A DNA stretch of 52,014 nt from CAYJXJ01 sp964374095. GTDB taxonomy: Bacteria > Elusimicrobiota > Elusimicrobia > UBA1565 > UBA9628. Shown here piece by piece: positions 23,682 to 32,215 of the stretch. The notes beneath the pieces are model-generated. The model ran no database searches. It saw nothing but the letters and a program-made list of their open reading frames with translations, and had not been told where the DNA came from. Position numbers and translations under genes: made by a program. Positions within the stretch are counted from its first letter, which is position 1; each line of letters opens with the position of its first letter. The stretch lies in the NCBI GenBank assembly GCA_964374095.1, contig CAYJXJ010000009.1, positions 1 to 52,014 on the forward strand, written 5' to 3'.

Positions 23682-25943
23682 TCAGGCGGCCTGGTCCGCG
23701 GCGGCCGCCTGCTCGAGCGCCTCGGCGAGCTCAGCCGCGCGGTGGTAGCGCTTCTGGGCGTCGCCCGCCAGAGCCCGGCGGTACGCCGCGTCGGCGGCGG
23801 TGGGACGGCCCAGGAGCTCGGAGGGCAGGGGAAAGCGCTCCTCGATTTTTTCCATGGGGCCGGCGCTGACCTGGTAGGGCAGGCGGCCATAGGACATTTC
23901 AAAGGCGCATACGCCCAGCGCGTAGATGTCGCTCTCCCGGCGGGGCGCGCCCGCGGCGGCCTCCGGGGCCATGTAGGGCCGCGTGCCGTAGACCGACGAG
24001 GTGCGCGTGCTGAGGTCGGTCCCGTCGGTGACCCGGGCGATGCCGAAGTCCATCACTTTGACGCGCGGGGAGCCCCCCGAAAAATCGACCATGATGTTGG
24101 AGGGCTTGAGGTCGCGGTGCAGGACGCCCTTCTCGTGCGCGTGGTCGACACCCGCCGCGATCTGCTTGAGCAGACCCAGCGCCAGGGGGGAGGGCAGTTT
24201 GTTGCCCGCGGCCGAGCGGAGCATCTGGTCGACGGTCCTCCCGTCGATGAGCTCCAGGTCGATCCAGATGCGGCCCTCCTCGATGAGCCGGTGGACGTCG
24301 ATGATATTGGCGTGGCGCAGGCTCGCCACGATGCGCGCCTCCTGCAGAAACCGCGCCCGCTCCTCCGCCCGCCCCGAGAAGTCCTCCTTGAGGACCTTCA
24401 GCGCCACCTGCCTATTGAGCTTGAGGTCCACGGCCAGATAGACCGTCGCGAAGCCCCCTTCCCCCAGCATGTTCATGATCTTGTAGCCCTCCGGCGCGGA
24501 CGGACCCCCCGCCGCCAAGAGGTCGCGGGACGGGGCGGCCCCGGACGCGCTCGCCGCCGGCTTCCCGCGCCGGCTCCGCGGCAAGGCGACGAGCACGGCC
24601 GCGACCGCGGCGGCCAGGCAGGCCACCGCGGTCCACAGCCAGAGGCGTTGGTCCCCGGCGGACGCGGGGGGAGGGGCGGCCCGGGCGGCCTCCTCGGCCT
24701 TCTTGCGGCGGGACTCATCCACGATTTCTTGGGCCTTGCGGAGGGCTTCCCCGTATTTCGCGGGGTCAAGCTCCGCGGCGCGGCTGATCCCCTCCAGGTA
24801 GCCCTGGGTGTCGCCAAAGGACAGCTTGGCGAAGGCCTTATGGTGGTGGGCCGGGGCGAAGCGGGGGTCGAGCGCGATGGCGGCGTCGGCGTCCTTGACC
24901 GCGGCCGCGTATTGCTTGGACTCGATGAGGGCCTTGGAGCGGATGGCGTAGAGCTGGGCCGACAGGAACCCCCTGGACATGGCCCAGCTCGCGTCGGTCA
25001 CCACACCCCCGTAATCCTTGAGGAAGCTCTTGATCACCGCGCGCTGGAACCAGCCCATGGGGTCATTGGGCGCTGCGCGGACCGCCTCCTCCGCCCACTT
25101 GAGCGCCGCGGCGAGATCCCCGCGCTCGCCGGCCTGGGCCGAGCGGATGACGGCTTGGTAGGCCGGGTGGCCGCGCCTCTCGGCCAGGTCCAGCCAGGAC
25201 TTGGCGTCGTGAGGCCGGCCGGGGTCGAGGATGGCGGCGGGGTCCCCGCCGGACAACGCCATTCCCAAACCCGGCGGGGACGCTCGGCCTCCGGCCTTGA
25301 CCGCGTCGTCGGCTGGAAACCTGGGGGCTGTCCCCAGGAGCTTGCCCACGCGCAGGGCGTCGGCCGTGCCGAGGCGTTGGCGGAGCTTGGGGCTCGCCGC
25401 CCGCCCATAAGAGAGGCCATGGACCGCGACGCAGGCCTGGTCGCCGGAGAGGGCGGCGCATTCCTCCGCGGCTTTGTCGGCCGCGGGATAGTCGCCCGAC
25501 TCGTAGGCGGCGAGCCCCAGGGTGCGCAGCGCCTCGGCCAGCAGCTTCTTGTCGGCCTTGTCGCCCTTGGCGCGCTCAAGCCCGGCCGCGCGGCCGGAAC
25601 GTTCCGCCGCCTTGGCCAAGTCGCCGGCCTGCAATGCCGCCCGCCCGCCCTCGTGCTGGACCAGGGGGCTGTCCGGGAAGCGGGCGACCAGAGCGTCGGC
25701 TTTGGACTGTTCCTTCGCTACGATCGCCGCCCGCTCGGGCTCTTTAAGAGACTCGTTCTGGAGAGCCGCCAGCGTTGCGACCTGCGTCTCCGAAACTATG
25801 GCGGCGGCTTCGAGTTCGGCCATCTCTCCAGGGTCACGCGGCTCCTCATCCGATTTAATCGATTGTGTTGGGGTACCTACCTCCACCTTAGCGGCCGACG
25901 ACCAAGGACAGATCAGCACCAGTAGCCCAACGAAAACCGTCAT
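23682..25943 (-). CDS. Transmembrane Ser/Thr protein kinase with N-terminal TPR sensor region
   Basis: About 753 aa from ATG 25943, which starts a signal sequence (MTVFVGLLVLICPWSSAAK). Residues ~40-420 are helical with TPR-like units (for example ALIESKQYAAAVKDADAAI). A membrane segment lies near 431-453. The kinase domain spans ~483-735: glycine loop LGEGGFATVY, catalytic Lys in VALKVL, HRDLKPSN (~608), DFGIA (~630) and YMAPEA. All Hanks-type catalytic residues are present. The order TPR outside, membrane, kinase inside is the reverse of PknB-type receptors. Phosphorylation targets are unknown. Decayed copies of this gene lie at 20.1-20.3 kb and 26.8 kb. Confidence 0.85.
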   Translation of the reverse strand: MTVFVGLLVLICPWSSAAKVEVGTPTQSIKSDEEPRDPGEMAELEAAAIVSETQVATLAALQNESLKEPERAAIVAKEQSKADALVARFPDSPLVQHEGGRAALQAGDLAKAAERSGRAAGLERAKGDKADKKLLAEALRTLGLAAYESGDYPAADKAAEECAALSGDQACVAVHGLSYGRAASPKLRQRLGTADALRVGKLLGTAPRFPADDAVKAGGRASPPGLGMALSGGDPAAILDPGRPHDAKSWLDLAERRGHPAYQAVIRSAQAGERGDLAAALKWAEEAVRAAPNDPMGWFQRAVIKSFLKDYGGVVTDASWAMSRGFLSAQLYAIRSKALIESKQYAAAVKDADAAIALDPRFAPAHHHKAFAKLSFGDTQGYLEGISRAAELDPAKYGEALRKAQEIVDESRRKKAEEAARAAPPPASAGDQRLWLWTAVACLAAAVAAVLVALPRSRRGKPAASASGAAPSRDLLAAGGPSAPEGYKIMNMLGEGGFATVYLAVDLKLNRQVALKVLKEDFSGRAEERARFLQEARIVASLRHANIIDVHRLIEEGRIWIDLELIDGRTVDQMLRSAAGNKLPSPLALGLLKQIAAGVDHAHEKGVLHRDLKPSNIMVDFSGGSPRVKVMDFGIARVTDGTDLSTRTSSVYGTRPYMAPEAAAGAPRRESDIYALGVCAFEMSYGRLPYQVSAGPMEKIEERFPLPSELLGRPTAADAAYRRALAGDAQKRYHRAAELAEALEQAAAADQAA

Positions 25944-25983
25944 TCTTACGAAGAGCGGAACTTTGGTAGAATGAGTGGAGAAG

Positions 25984-26706
25984 ATGCGATTTCGCACAGT
26001 GTTCCTAAGTATTGCTCTGCTTGGGGTTGTTGTCAAGCCTAGAGCCGGCGCGGCTGACGGTGGATTGCGCCCGCGCTCTCAGGAGGACGAGGCTGTCCGT
26101 GCGCTCGTTCAGGATCTGCTTCAGAATGGGACATACCGGCCCGCAGACATAAGAGGTCGCATGTCGAAAGAACTTGATCTGCCGGACCCCGCGCCCATAA
26201 AGGACAGGTTCCATACTCCAAGAATCAGTGTCGATGATCGCTATCGCCTTTGCGGCGTAGTCGTTGAAAAACTTTCGGACGGTAGGCTACGACCACAAAA
26301 TATCACTTTTCAGGCGAGGAAGAAGGCAGGTCGCGATTCCGAGACTTTTAGGGCCAAGACCACGTTAGAAGGGAAATTACTGAAAGCCTACATCCAGCAT
26401 GGCAAGGTCGACGAGAAAGGCGCCGGCATAGCAGGCTCGGCGGTTGTGGCTCACCTCGACCCCGACTCCGCGATGGCCCAGCAGCTCATCCGCCGGGAAC
26501 TGGACTTCTGGCTCTACGGCATCGGCCGCAAGAAGCCCGAGCCGGCGGCCAAGCCCCTCGATGGGACCGAGTCCAAGCCCAAGAGCGCCGAACCATCCGC
26601 CGGGCCGGCCTCCGGGCCCGCCTCCACGCCTAAGCCCGCGCCCGGGAACGTCAACCCTCCAACTCCCTCCCCCACGCCTCTTCCCGCCGACACGTCAAGA
26701 CGCTGA
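25984..26706 (+). CDS. Exported protein with Pro-rich tail, unknown function
   Basis: A 240-aa protein starting at ATG 25984 with a signal peptide (MRFRTVFLSIALLGVVV). TAGAAT (25967-25972) would start transcription about 5 nt before this ATG, which argues against the in-frame GTG at 25975. The mature part is a mixed domain of ~150 residues with no known motif, then a ~60-residue tail rich in Pro, Ser and Ala. It is divergent from the kinase gene with ~40 bp between starts, so the two may be coregulated. Confidence 0.6.
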   Translation: MRFRTVFLSIALLGVVVKPRAGAADGGLRPRSQEDEAVRALVQDLLQNGTYRPADIRGRMSKELDLPDPAPIKDRFHTPRISVDDRYRLCGVVVEKLSDGRLRPQNITFQARKKAGRDSETFRAKTTLEGKLLKAYIQHGKVDEKGAGIAGSAVVAHLDPDSAMAQQLIRRELDFWLYGIGRKKPEPAAKPLDGTESKPKSAEPSAGPASGPASTPKPAPGNVNPPTPSPTPLPADTSRR

Positions 26707-26788
26707 CGGGGAGCGCGAGTCGGCCGTCCCCGTGTCATGCGCGGCACGGCAGGAGCCCTCGATTCGCTCCGCTCATCGAGGGCGGCGT

Positions 26789-26818
26789 GATGCCGAAGTC
26801 CATCACCTTGACGCGCGG
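26789..26818 (-). pseudogene. 30-bp scrap of the kinase gene
   Basis: Thirty bases are identical to 20198-20227 in the truncated kinase copy and differ at one position from the intact gene (24039-24068). They encode part of the RVKVMDFGI segment on the minus strand. The flanks are unrelated, so this is a third remnant and is closer to the truncated copy than to the intact gene. Confidence 0.75.
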
Positions 26819-26951
26819 TCTCTGTGGCGGTGGTCCTAGGATGCGGAGTTGGCGCGTCTCCTCGCCCACCTAGGCCTGGCGACCGAGTTCCCCCAGAACC
26901 ACCTCGCGATGGGAGTCGCGGGGCGACGACGCGATAAGGAAGTGCTTTGGC

Positions 26952-27176
26952 GTGGGAGAGCCCGCCCGTTCCCCGCCCTTGCCGTTCGGCGGGCAGGATT
27001 CCCGCGTCGATCTTGCCGTCGACGCATGGGACGGCCACGATCAATTACCACCGGAGGACAAGGAGGCGACGTGGCGGCTTGCGAAAGCAGGCGAACTTCT
27101 CGGGGTTCCGGTCCAGGGCCAGCTGATACTCGGGGACGGGAAATACTGCGGCTTCAACGAGTCGGGCTTGCTCTAG
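26952..27176 (+). pseudogene. C-terminal remnant of a RadC/JAB-domain protein
   Basis: The last ~45 codons read PPEDKEATWRLAKAGELLG, then VPVQGQLILGDGKY, CGFNESGLL and a stop. This matches the end of RadC-family JAB domains (…ED..LT..L..AG.LLGI.V.DHLI.GDG.Y.SF.E.GLL). The metal-binding HNHPSGDP segment expected just upstream is replaced by DAWDGHDQ and the rest of the protein is missing. RadC-like genes are frequent passengers of genomic islands, so this marks the left edge of the BREX island. The ~240 nt between 26707 and 26951 contain no further recognised gene. Confidence 0.7.
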
Positions 27177-27291
27177 GACCGGATCACCAGTCGGACTCGA
27201 GCGGGGGCCCCGGTAGAAGCCCCGTGGTCCCAAACGCCTGCGGATCGGTCCGCAGCCGCTCCACTCTGCGGGTCCAACGGAATTATTTGTC

Positions 27292-27320
27292 TTGAAACTG
27301 CATTTAATATCTGCTATACT
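27292..27320 (+). promoter_or_regulatory. Sigma70-type promoter of the BREX operon
   Basis: TTGAAA (27292-27297), a 17-bp spacer and TATACT (27315-27320) form a near-consensus promoter. The start codon lies 47 nt after the -10, so this message has a real 5' leader, unlike most native genes in the window. Confidence 0.75.
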
Positions 27321-27327
27321 ATAAAAA

Positions 27328-27347
27328 TTAGCCGGCTAATTTGCCGG
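27328..27347 (+). promoter_or_regulatory. Palindrome TTAGCCGGCTAA plus second GCCGGC in the BREX leader
   Basis: A perfect 12-bp palindrome starts at the expected transcription start and a second GCCGGC follows after a TAATTT spacer. The two GCCGGC blocks can pair as an RNA hairpin, or act as a DNA operator. No BrxR-type regulator gene is seen nearby. Confidence 0.45.
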
Positions 27348-27367
27348 CGAGTATTTATTGTTTAATA

Positions 27368-28198
27368 ATGGAGACGATTACGCAAGAGCCAGGACTTCCC
27401 GTTTCTCACGCCAGCAGGGACTTTGCCGCTCGGGAGGCTGTAGGGTTTCGCTTCGGCGAACGCGGAACGCACACAAGCCGCACCATCATGATAGAGGAAT
27501 TATCCACGCTCTTTCGCGCGGCGGCGCCAACCGCCAACCGAGCCGCGTACCGTTCCCTCATCATCGATCACAACTGCCTAGGCAAGAGAACCGCTTCCAA
27601 CCGCAAGCTCTCCGACCAGCGACTGAGTGAATTATACGGGCTCGATCCAGGCGTCGCTCTCTTTCGCTTGATGCGACACTTTTGGCAGATGGATGAGCGT
27701 GGCCGCCCGCTGCTTGCCCTACTGCTCGCGCTCGCGCGGGACCCGCTGCTGCGCATGACCGCAACCCCTATCCTCCGCCTTCGCCCGGGCGAGGAATTGG
27801 GCCGACAGGCGCTGACAGACGCGCTCAACCGGGGGACTGGATCTCGCTTCAACGACGCTTCGCTGGATAAGATCGTCCGAAACACCGCGGCTTCTTGGAC
27901 CCAGTCCGGCCACCTCACGGGCCGCAATCGCAAGATGAGGCAGATCGTCAGGCCCACGCCGGAGGTTGTGACCTATGCTTTGGTTTTAGGCTACATCCTC
28001 GGCGCTCGCGGCCCTGCTCTGCTTGAAACGCTGTGGGTCAAGGTACTTGATGCGGTCGGAGACGAGTTGATCCATATCGCGATGGACGCCAAGCGGGCAG
28101 GCTACATGGATATCAAAGCCGGCGGCGGCGTCGTGGAAGTGACTCTAGACCGACTGTTCACTGATGAAGAGAGGCGACTACTCCATGGGACGAATTGA
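27368..28198 (+). CDS. brxA: BREX protein BrxA (DUF1819 type)
   Basis: A 276-aa protein. The block RGTHTSRTIMIEELSTLF, then DNCLGKRTASNRKLSDQRL-type sequence and the end LFTDEERRLLHGTN, match the BrxA-like proteins that precede brxB in type 1 BREX loci with type B PglZ. BrxA is a small DNA-binding protein of the BREX complex needed in some systems for defence; its biochemical role is not settled. ATG 27368 is preferred over the upstream TTG because homologous sequence begins later. It overlaps brxB by 14 nt, and the following genes are also overlapped or tightly spaced. Confidence 0.82.
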   Translation: METITQEPGLPVSHASRDFAAREAVGFRFGERGTHTSRTIMIEELSTLFRAAAPTANRAAYRSLIIDHNCLGKRTASNRKLSDQRLSELYGLDPGVALFRLMRHFWQMDERGRPLLALLLALARDPLLRMTATPILRLRPGEELGRQALTDALNRGTGSRFNDASLDKIVRNTAASWTQSGHLTGRNRKMRQIVRPTPEVVTYALVLGYILGARGPALLETLWVKVLDAVGDELIHIAMDAKRAGYMDIKAGGGVVEVTLDRLFTDEERRLLHGTN

Positions 28199-28748
28199 GG
28201 ATCTAGCATCCCGCTACGAGAGCCATATCTCGGCTCCATGGCAAAGGAATCTGGCCGGCGCTCAGAGAGCGATATTTGTCGTTTATCCTCCCGAAGATGA
28301 GCGCAAGCTCCGCGCCCGGCTCGATGAATTTGAGACGCGCACGAAGGCGGCTGGACACGATTGGAAGCTGGTTGATCTGACGAACGTCTTCGCACGGTGG
28401 ATGGCAGCGATGGATTACCGCGATTCCTACTTTGAGGAGCCCGCGGACCTGGTACTCAAGCTCCAGGCCGGTTTCGTCCAACATGTCGCCGTCGAACTCC
28501 GCAAAGTCCTCGCGGCGCCGGAGGTCACCGAGAACACTGTCGTTGGTGTGTATGGCGTCGCCAGCCTCTTTGGATTTACGAAAGTTTCCCTGGTGCTCAA
28601 GGAGATCGAGCAGGAAATCCACGGGCGGCTCGTCCTCTTTTTTCCAGGCGAATACGACAACAACAACTACCGATTGCTTAACGCACGAGACGGCTGGAAT
28701 TATTTGGCGACCCCAATAACGCTTCATGGTGGAGTGACGGCCCAATGA
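28185..28748 (+). CDS. brxB: BREX protein BrxB (DUF1788)
   Basis: A 187-aa protein reading MGRIEDLASRYESHISAPWQ, then RNLAGAQRAIFVVYPPEDE, the characteristic start of DUF1788/BrxB. The C-terminal VVGVYGVASLFGFTKVSLVL and LVLFFPGEY segments fit a P-loop-like fold without a complete Walker A. BrxB is a core BREX component thought to assemble with BrxC and PglZ. The start at 28185 is taken from the family N-terminus; an in-frame ATG at 28164 lies inside brxA. It overlaps brxC by ATGA. Confidence 0.88.
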   Translation: MGRIEDLASRYESHISAPWQRNLAGAQRAIFVVYPPEDERKLRARLDEFETRTKAAGHDWKLVDLTNVFARWMAAMDYRDSYFEEPADLVLKLQAGFVQHVAVELRKVLAAPEVTENTVVGVYGVASLFGFTKVSLVLKEIEQEIHGRLVLFFPGEYDNNNYRLLNARDGWNYLATPITLHGGVTAQ

Positions 28749-31700
28749 AAAATAGCGAGATTTACCAACGCAACCCCGCGACGACCAAACTCCTCAACGA
28801 CGGCGTCGCGGCAGTCTCGGAGGGCGCGTCCCCAAAGGAGATTGAAACCCTTCGTTATGAACTTGAGCACTTCGTCTGCGAGGGCCAGTATAAGGAAGGA
28901 ACGATACGCATTCTGGAGTCTTTCCTGGGCAATATCAGCTCCACCGGCCAGCCGGCAGCCTGGGTCAGCGGATTTTTTGGGAGCGGAAAATCGCACCTCT
29001 TGAAGATGCTGCGGCACCTCTGGGTGGATACGAAATTCGCCGACGGAGCCACGGCTCGGGGGTTGGTTCATCTGCCATCCGAGGTCGCGGATCTTCTCAA
29101 AGAGTTGAGCACCGCCGGCAAGAGGCACGGCGGTCTCCACGCGGCTTCCGGAACTCTTCCATCCGGCGGCGGGGTAAGCGTTCGACTGTCGGTCCTCAGC
29201 ATCGTCCTCAGGTCGAAGGAGCTCCCCGAGTCGTTGCCCCAGGCGCGTTTCTGCCTCTGGCTCAAGAAGAACGGCTTCTACGATAAGGTCCGCAAGTCCG
29301 TCGAGAGCGCTGGGAAGGACTTCCTCGGCGAACTCCAGGACCTCTACGTCAGCCCTCTGCTGGCCAAGGCGCTCTTGGCGGCTGACCCCGGCTTTGCCCC
29401 AGATGAGAAACAAGCCCGAGCGACGTTGCGGGCTCAGTTCCCGGTCGTCGAGGACATTTCAACGGCCGATTTCGTCCGAACAATCCGCGAAGTTATCTCA
29501 ATCGACGGGCATATTCCGTGCGCCATCATCGTCCTCGACGAGGTGCAGCTCTTCATCGGGGACAGCTCTCATGGAGATAGCTCTCAAAAGTCATTGGACG
29601 TTCAGGAAATCGCCGAGGCGCTCTGCAAGCAGCTCGACAGCCGCATTCTTCTGATCGGGGCCGGGCAGACGGCTCTCGCAGGCAGCATGCAGCTGCTGCA
29701 GCGCCTGCGCGGGCGGTTCACCATCCCGGTAGAGCTCTCCGATCTCGATGTGGAAACCGTCACCCGGCGCGTCGTACTGGCCAAGAAGGCCGACAAGGTC
29801 AAGGCGGTGAAGGAATGCCTTGATTCCCACGCCGGCGAGATCGACCGCCAGCTGGCAAACACGGCCATCGCGGCTCGTCCCGAGGACCGCAATATAGTCG
29901 TCGATGACTACCCGTTGCTGCCGGTCCGAAGGCGTTTTTGGGAACACGCGCTACGCGCGGCAGACGTGCCTGGAACCACGGCCCAGCTCCGCACCCAACT
30001 GCGCATCGTCTACGACGCGGTACGCGCAAGCGCCCATGAGAACCTTGGCACGATAGTGCCGGCGGACTTCATCTTCGAGCAGCTCCAACCCGACCTATTG
30101 CGCACCGGAGTTCTGTTGCGTGAAATAGACGAGGCGATCCGGAGATACGACGACGGCACGAAGGAGGGCCGTCTCAAGCGGCGGCTCTGCGGTCTCATTT
30201 TCCTCATCCGGAAGCTCCCGCGCAACCAGGGCGCGGACATCGGCGTCCGCGCAACCGCGGAGATGTTGGCCGACCTATTGGTCAGCGATCTGGGCAGCGA
30301 TGGAACGGACCTGCGTCGAGATGTCCCGAGCGTCCTGCAGAAGTTGGTAGACGACGGAAAACTGATCAAGCTGGACGAGGAATATAGCCTCCAGACCCGC
30401 GAGAGCAGCGAGTGGGAGCGGGAGTTCCGCAACCGGCAAACCCGCATCAACAACGACCTGACCGCCATATCCGCCAAGCGGGTAGCCCTCTTTTCCGCGG
30501 CCTTTGATAAGGCCATCCATGGCATCAGGTTAACTCACGGAAAGAGCAAGGAACCGCGCAAGCTGGCGCTGCACTTTGGCGAACAGGCCCCGACGGCCAA
30601 AGGCCACGAGATACCGGTCTGGATACGGGATGGATGGGGTGATAGCGCGGGCGCGGTCCTCAATGACGCGCGCGCGGCCGGAGCCGACAGCCCCATCATC
30701 TATGTTTTCGCAGAAAAATCTAGCGCGGAAGACCTCAAGAAGGCCATCGTGGACTACGAATCGGTCAAGTCTACCCTCGACTTCAAAGGGGTGCCCAACA
30801 CGGATGAGGGGCGCGAGGCGCAGAACGCGATGCGGGCGCGTCTTCAAGACACCGAGGCCCGACGAGACGAGATCATTCGGCAGATCGTTGAATCCGCCAA
30901 GGTTTTCCAGGGCGGCGGCACCGAGTGCTTCGAGCTAATGGTGCGCGATAAGGTCCAGGCCGGGGCCGAGGCTTCTCTCGACCGCCTGTTCCCAAACTTC
31001 CGCGACGCGGACCACGACCGATGGGACGGCGTTATCAGCCGCGCCAAGAACGGCGACGCCGCCGCCCTGCAAGCAGTCGGCTTCAACGATAAGCCCGAGA
31101 AACACCCCGTCTGCGCCGCAATCCTCTCCACGGTGGGCTCCGGGAAGAAAGGCAAGGAAATCCGGACGGTCTTTGAGGAGAGCCCTTATGGTTGGCCGCG
31201 CGATGCGGTCGATGCGGCCCTCATCCTCCTCCACGCTTCCGAACATTTGCGCGCTGTTCATAACGGCGCTACGTTGCGCACGGGCCAACTCGATCAGGCG
31301 AAAATTTCCGTCACCGATTTCCGGGCCGAATCGATCAACATCGACGCCGCCCAAAAAATAAAGCTGCGCAAGCTCTTCCTGTCCGCCGGCATCCAATGCA
31401 AGCCGGGCGAGGACGCCGCTCAAGCTCCCAACTTCCTGAGCAAGCTGACCGAAATAGGGAATGCCGCCGGAGGCGAGCCACCCCTGCCGGAGCGGCCTTC
31501 CCTGGGACACTTGGAATCCCTGCGCGGATTGGCCGGCAACGAACAGCTCGCCGCTCTTTTGGCCCAACATGACACTCTGGCTCAGCAGCTCAAAGAGTGG
31601 TCCGGAAGGGCTGAGTTGGCGGCCAGACGCAAGCCCGCCTGGGAGACGCTGCTAAAGCTTCTTTCCCACGGGAATCACCAGCCTGAAATCCGAGAGCTGC

Positions 31701-32203
31701 GCAAGCAAGCAGAAGCCGTCCTCAATGATCGCCGACTAATTGAACCCAGCGATCCCGTGCCGTTAATTCACAAGGTCGCCGCCAAGCATCTGCGCGAGGC
31801 AGTCAGCTCGGCGTTTTCCCAATATTCGGCCGTGTTCAAGCAGCAAACTGCCGAGCTGGAGGCCAGCGAGAATTGGCGAGCTCTTCAAGCCGCTCAGCGG
31901 CAGAAGCTCCTGGAGGAGGCGGGGATCAATGCCTTGCCAAAATTGGACGTTGGCGACGACACAGCGCTGCTCCAGTGCCTGGAGGGCTGCTCGCTTGACT
32001 CCTGGAAAATCAAGACCACGGCCTTGCCTCAGCAGTTTATCCAGGCGCACCTCGCCGCAGCCAAGGTCCTGGAGCCAAAGACCCAGCAAGTTCATTTGAG
32101 CAGCCCGACCCTAAAGACGGCCGAGGACGTCAAGAGGTGGATCGCCGATAAGGAAAAGGAATTGCTGGGGCACATCAAGAAGGGACCGGTGGTAATTTCC
32201 TAG
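28745..32203 (+). CDS. brxC: BREX ATPase BrxC
   Basis: A 1152-aa AAA+-type ATPase. The N-terminus MKNSEIYQRNP and the Walker A motif GFFGSGKSH (residues 76-84) are hallmarks of BrxC/PglY. A Walker B motif, AIIVLDEVQLF, lies near residue 265, and LLIGAGQTAL may be a sensor segment. The long C-terminal part is helical with coiled-coil character. BrxC is the large motor-like ATPase of BREX and is required for phage resistance and for host DNA methylation in several systems. Length is normal for type 1 systems. Confidence 0.92.
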   Translation: MKNSEIYQRNPATTKLLNDGVAAVSEGASPKEIETLRYELEHFVCEGQYKEGTIRILESFLGNISSTGQPAAWVSGFFGSGKSHLLKMLRHLWVDTKFADGATARGLVHLPSEVADLLKELSTAGKRHGGLHAASGTLPSGGGVSVRLSVLSIVLRSKELPESLPQARFCLWLKKNGFYDKVRKSVESAGKDFLGELQDLYVSPLLAKALLAADPGFAPDEKQARATLRAQFPVVEDISTADFVRTIREVISIDGHIPCAIIVLDEVQLFIGDSSHGDSSQKSLDVQEIAEALCKQLDSRILLIGAGQTALAGSMQLLQRLRGRFTIPVELSDLDVETVTRRVVLAKKADKVKAVKECLDSHAGEIDRQLANTAIAARPEDRNIVVDDYPLLPVRRRFWEHALRAADVPGTTAQLRTQLRIVYDAVRASAHENLGTIVPADFIFEQLQPDLLRTGVLLREIDEAIRRYDDGTKEGRLKRRLCGLIFLIRKLPRNQGADIGVRATAEMLADLLVSDLGSDGTDLRRDVPSVLQKLVDDGKLIKLDEEYSLQTRESSEWEREFRNRQTRINNDLTAISAKRVALFSAAFDKAIHGIRLTHGKSKEPRKLALHFGEQAPTAKGHEIPVWIRDGWGDSAGAVLNDARAAGADSPIIYVFAEKSSAEDLKKAIVDYESVKSTLDFKGVPNTDEGREAQNAMRARLQDTEARRDEIIRQIVESAKVFQGGGTECFELMVRDKVQAGAEASLDRLFPNFRDADHDRWDGVISRAKNGDAAALQAVGFNDKPEKHPVCAAILSTVGSGKKGKEIRTVFEESPYGWPRDAVDAALILLHASEHLRAVHNGATLRTGQLDQAKISVTDFRAESINIDAAQKIKLRKLFLSAGIQCKPGEDAAQAPNFLSKLTEIGNAAGGEPPLPERPSLGHLESLRGLAGNEQLAALLAQHDTLAQQLKEWSGRAELAARRKPAWETLLKLLSHGNHQPEIRELRKQAEAVLNDRRLIEPSDPVPLIHKVAAKHLREAVSSAFSQYSAVFKQQTAELEASENWRALQAAQRQKLLEEAGINALPKLDVGDDTALLQCLEGCSLDSWKIKTTALPQQFIQAHLAAAKVLEPKTQQVHLSSPTLKTAEDVKRWIADKEKELLGHIKKGPVVIS

Positions 32204-32215
32204 GCCCGAGAAACT

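Noticed and set aside
23652..25925. 757-codon plus-strand open frame
   Set aside because: It is the antisense shadow of the kinase gene. The minus-strand protein has complete kinase motifs, while the plus frame is Arg/Gly-rich without motifs.
26841..26951. LARLLAHLGL-type peptide resembling a transposase C-terminus
   Set aside because: The resemblance covers about ten residues and the continuation does not fit a transposase. No terminal repeats are seen.
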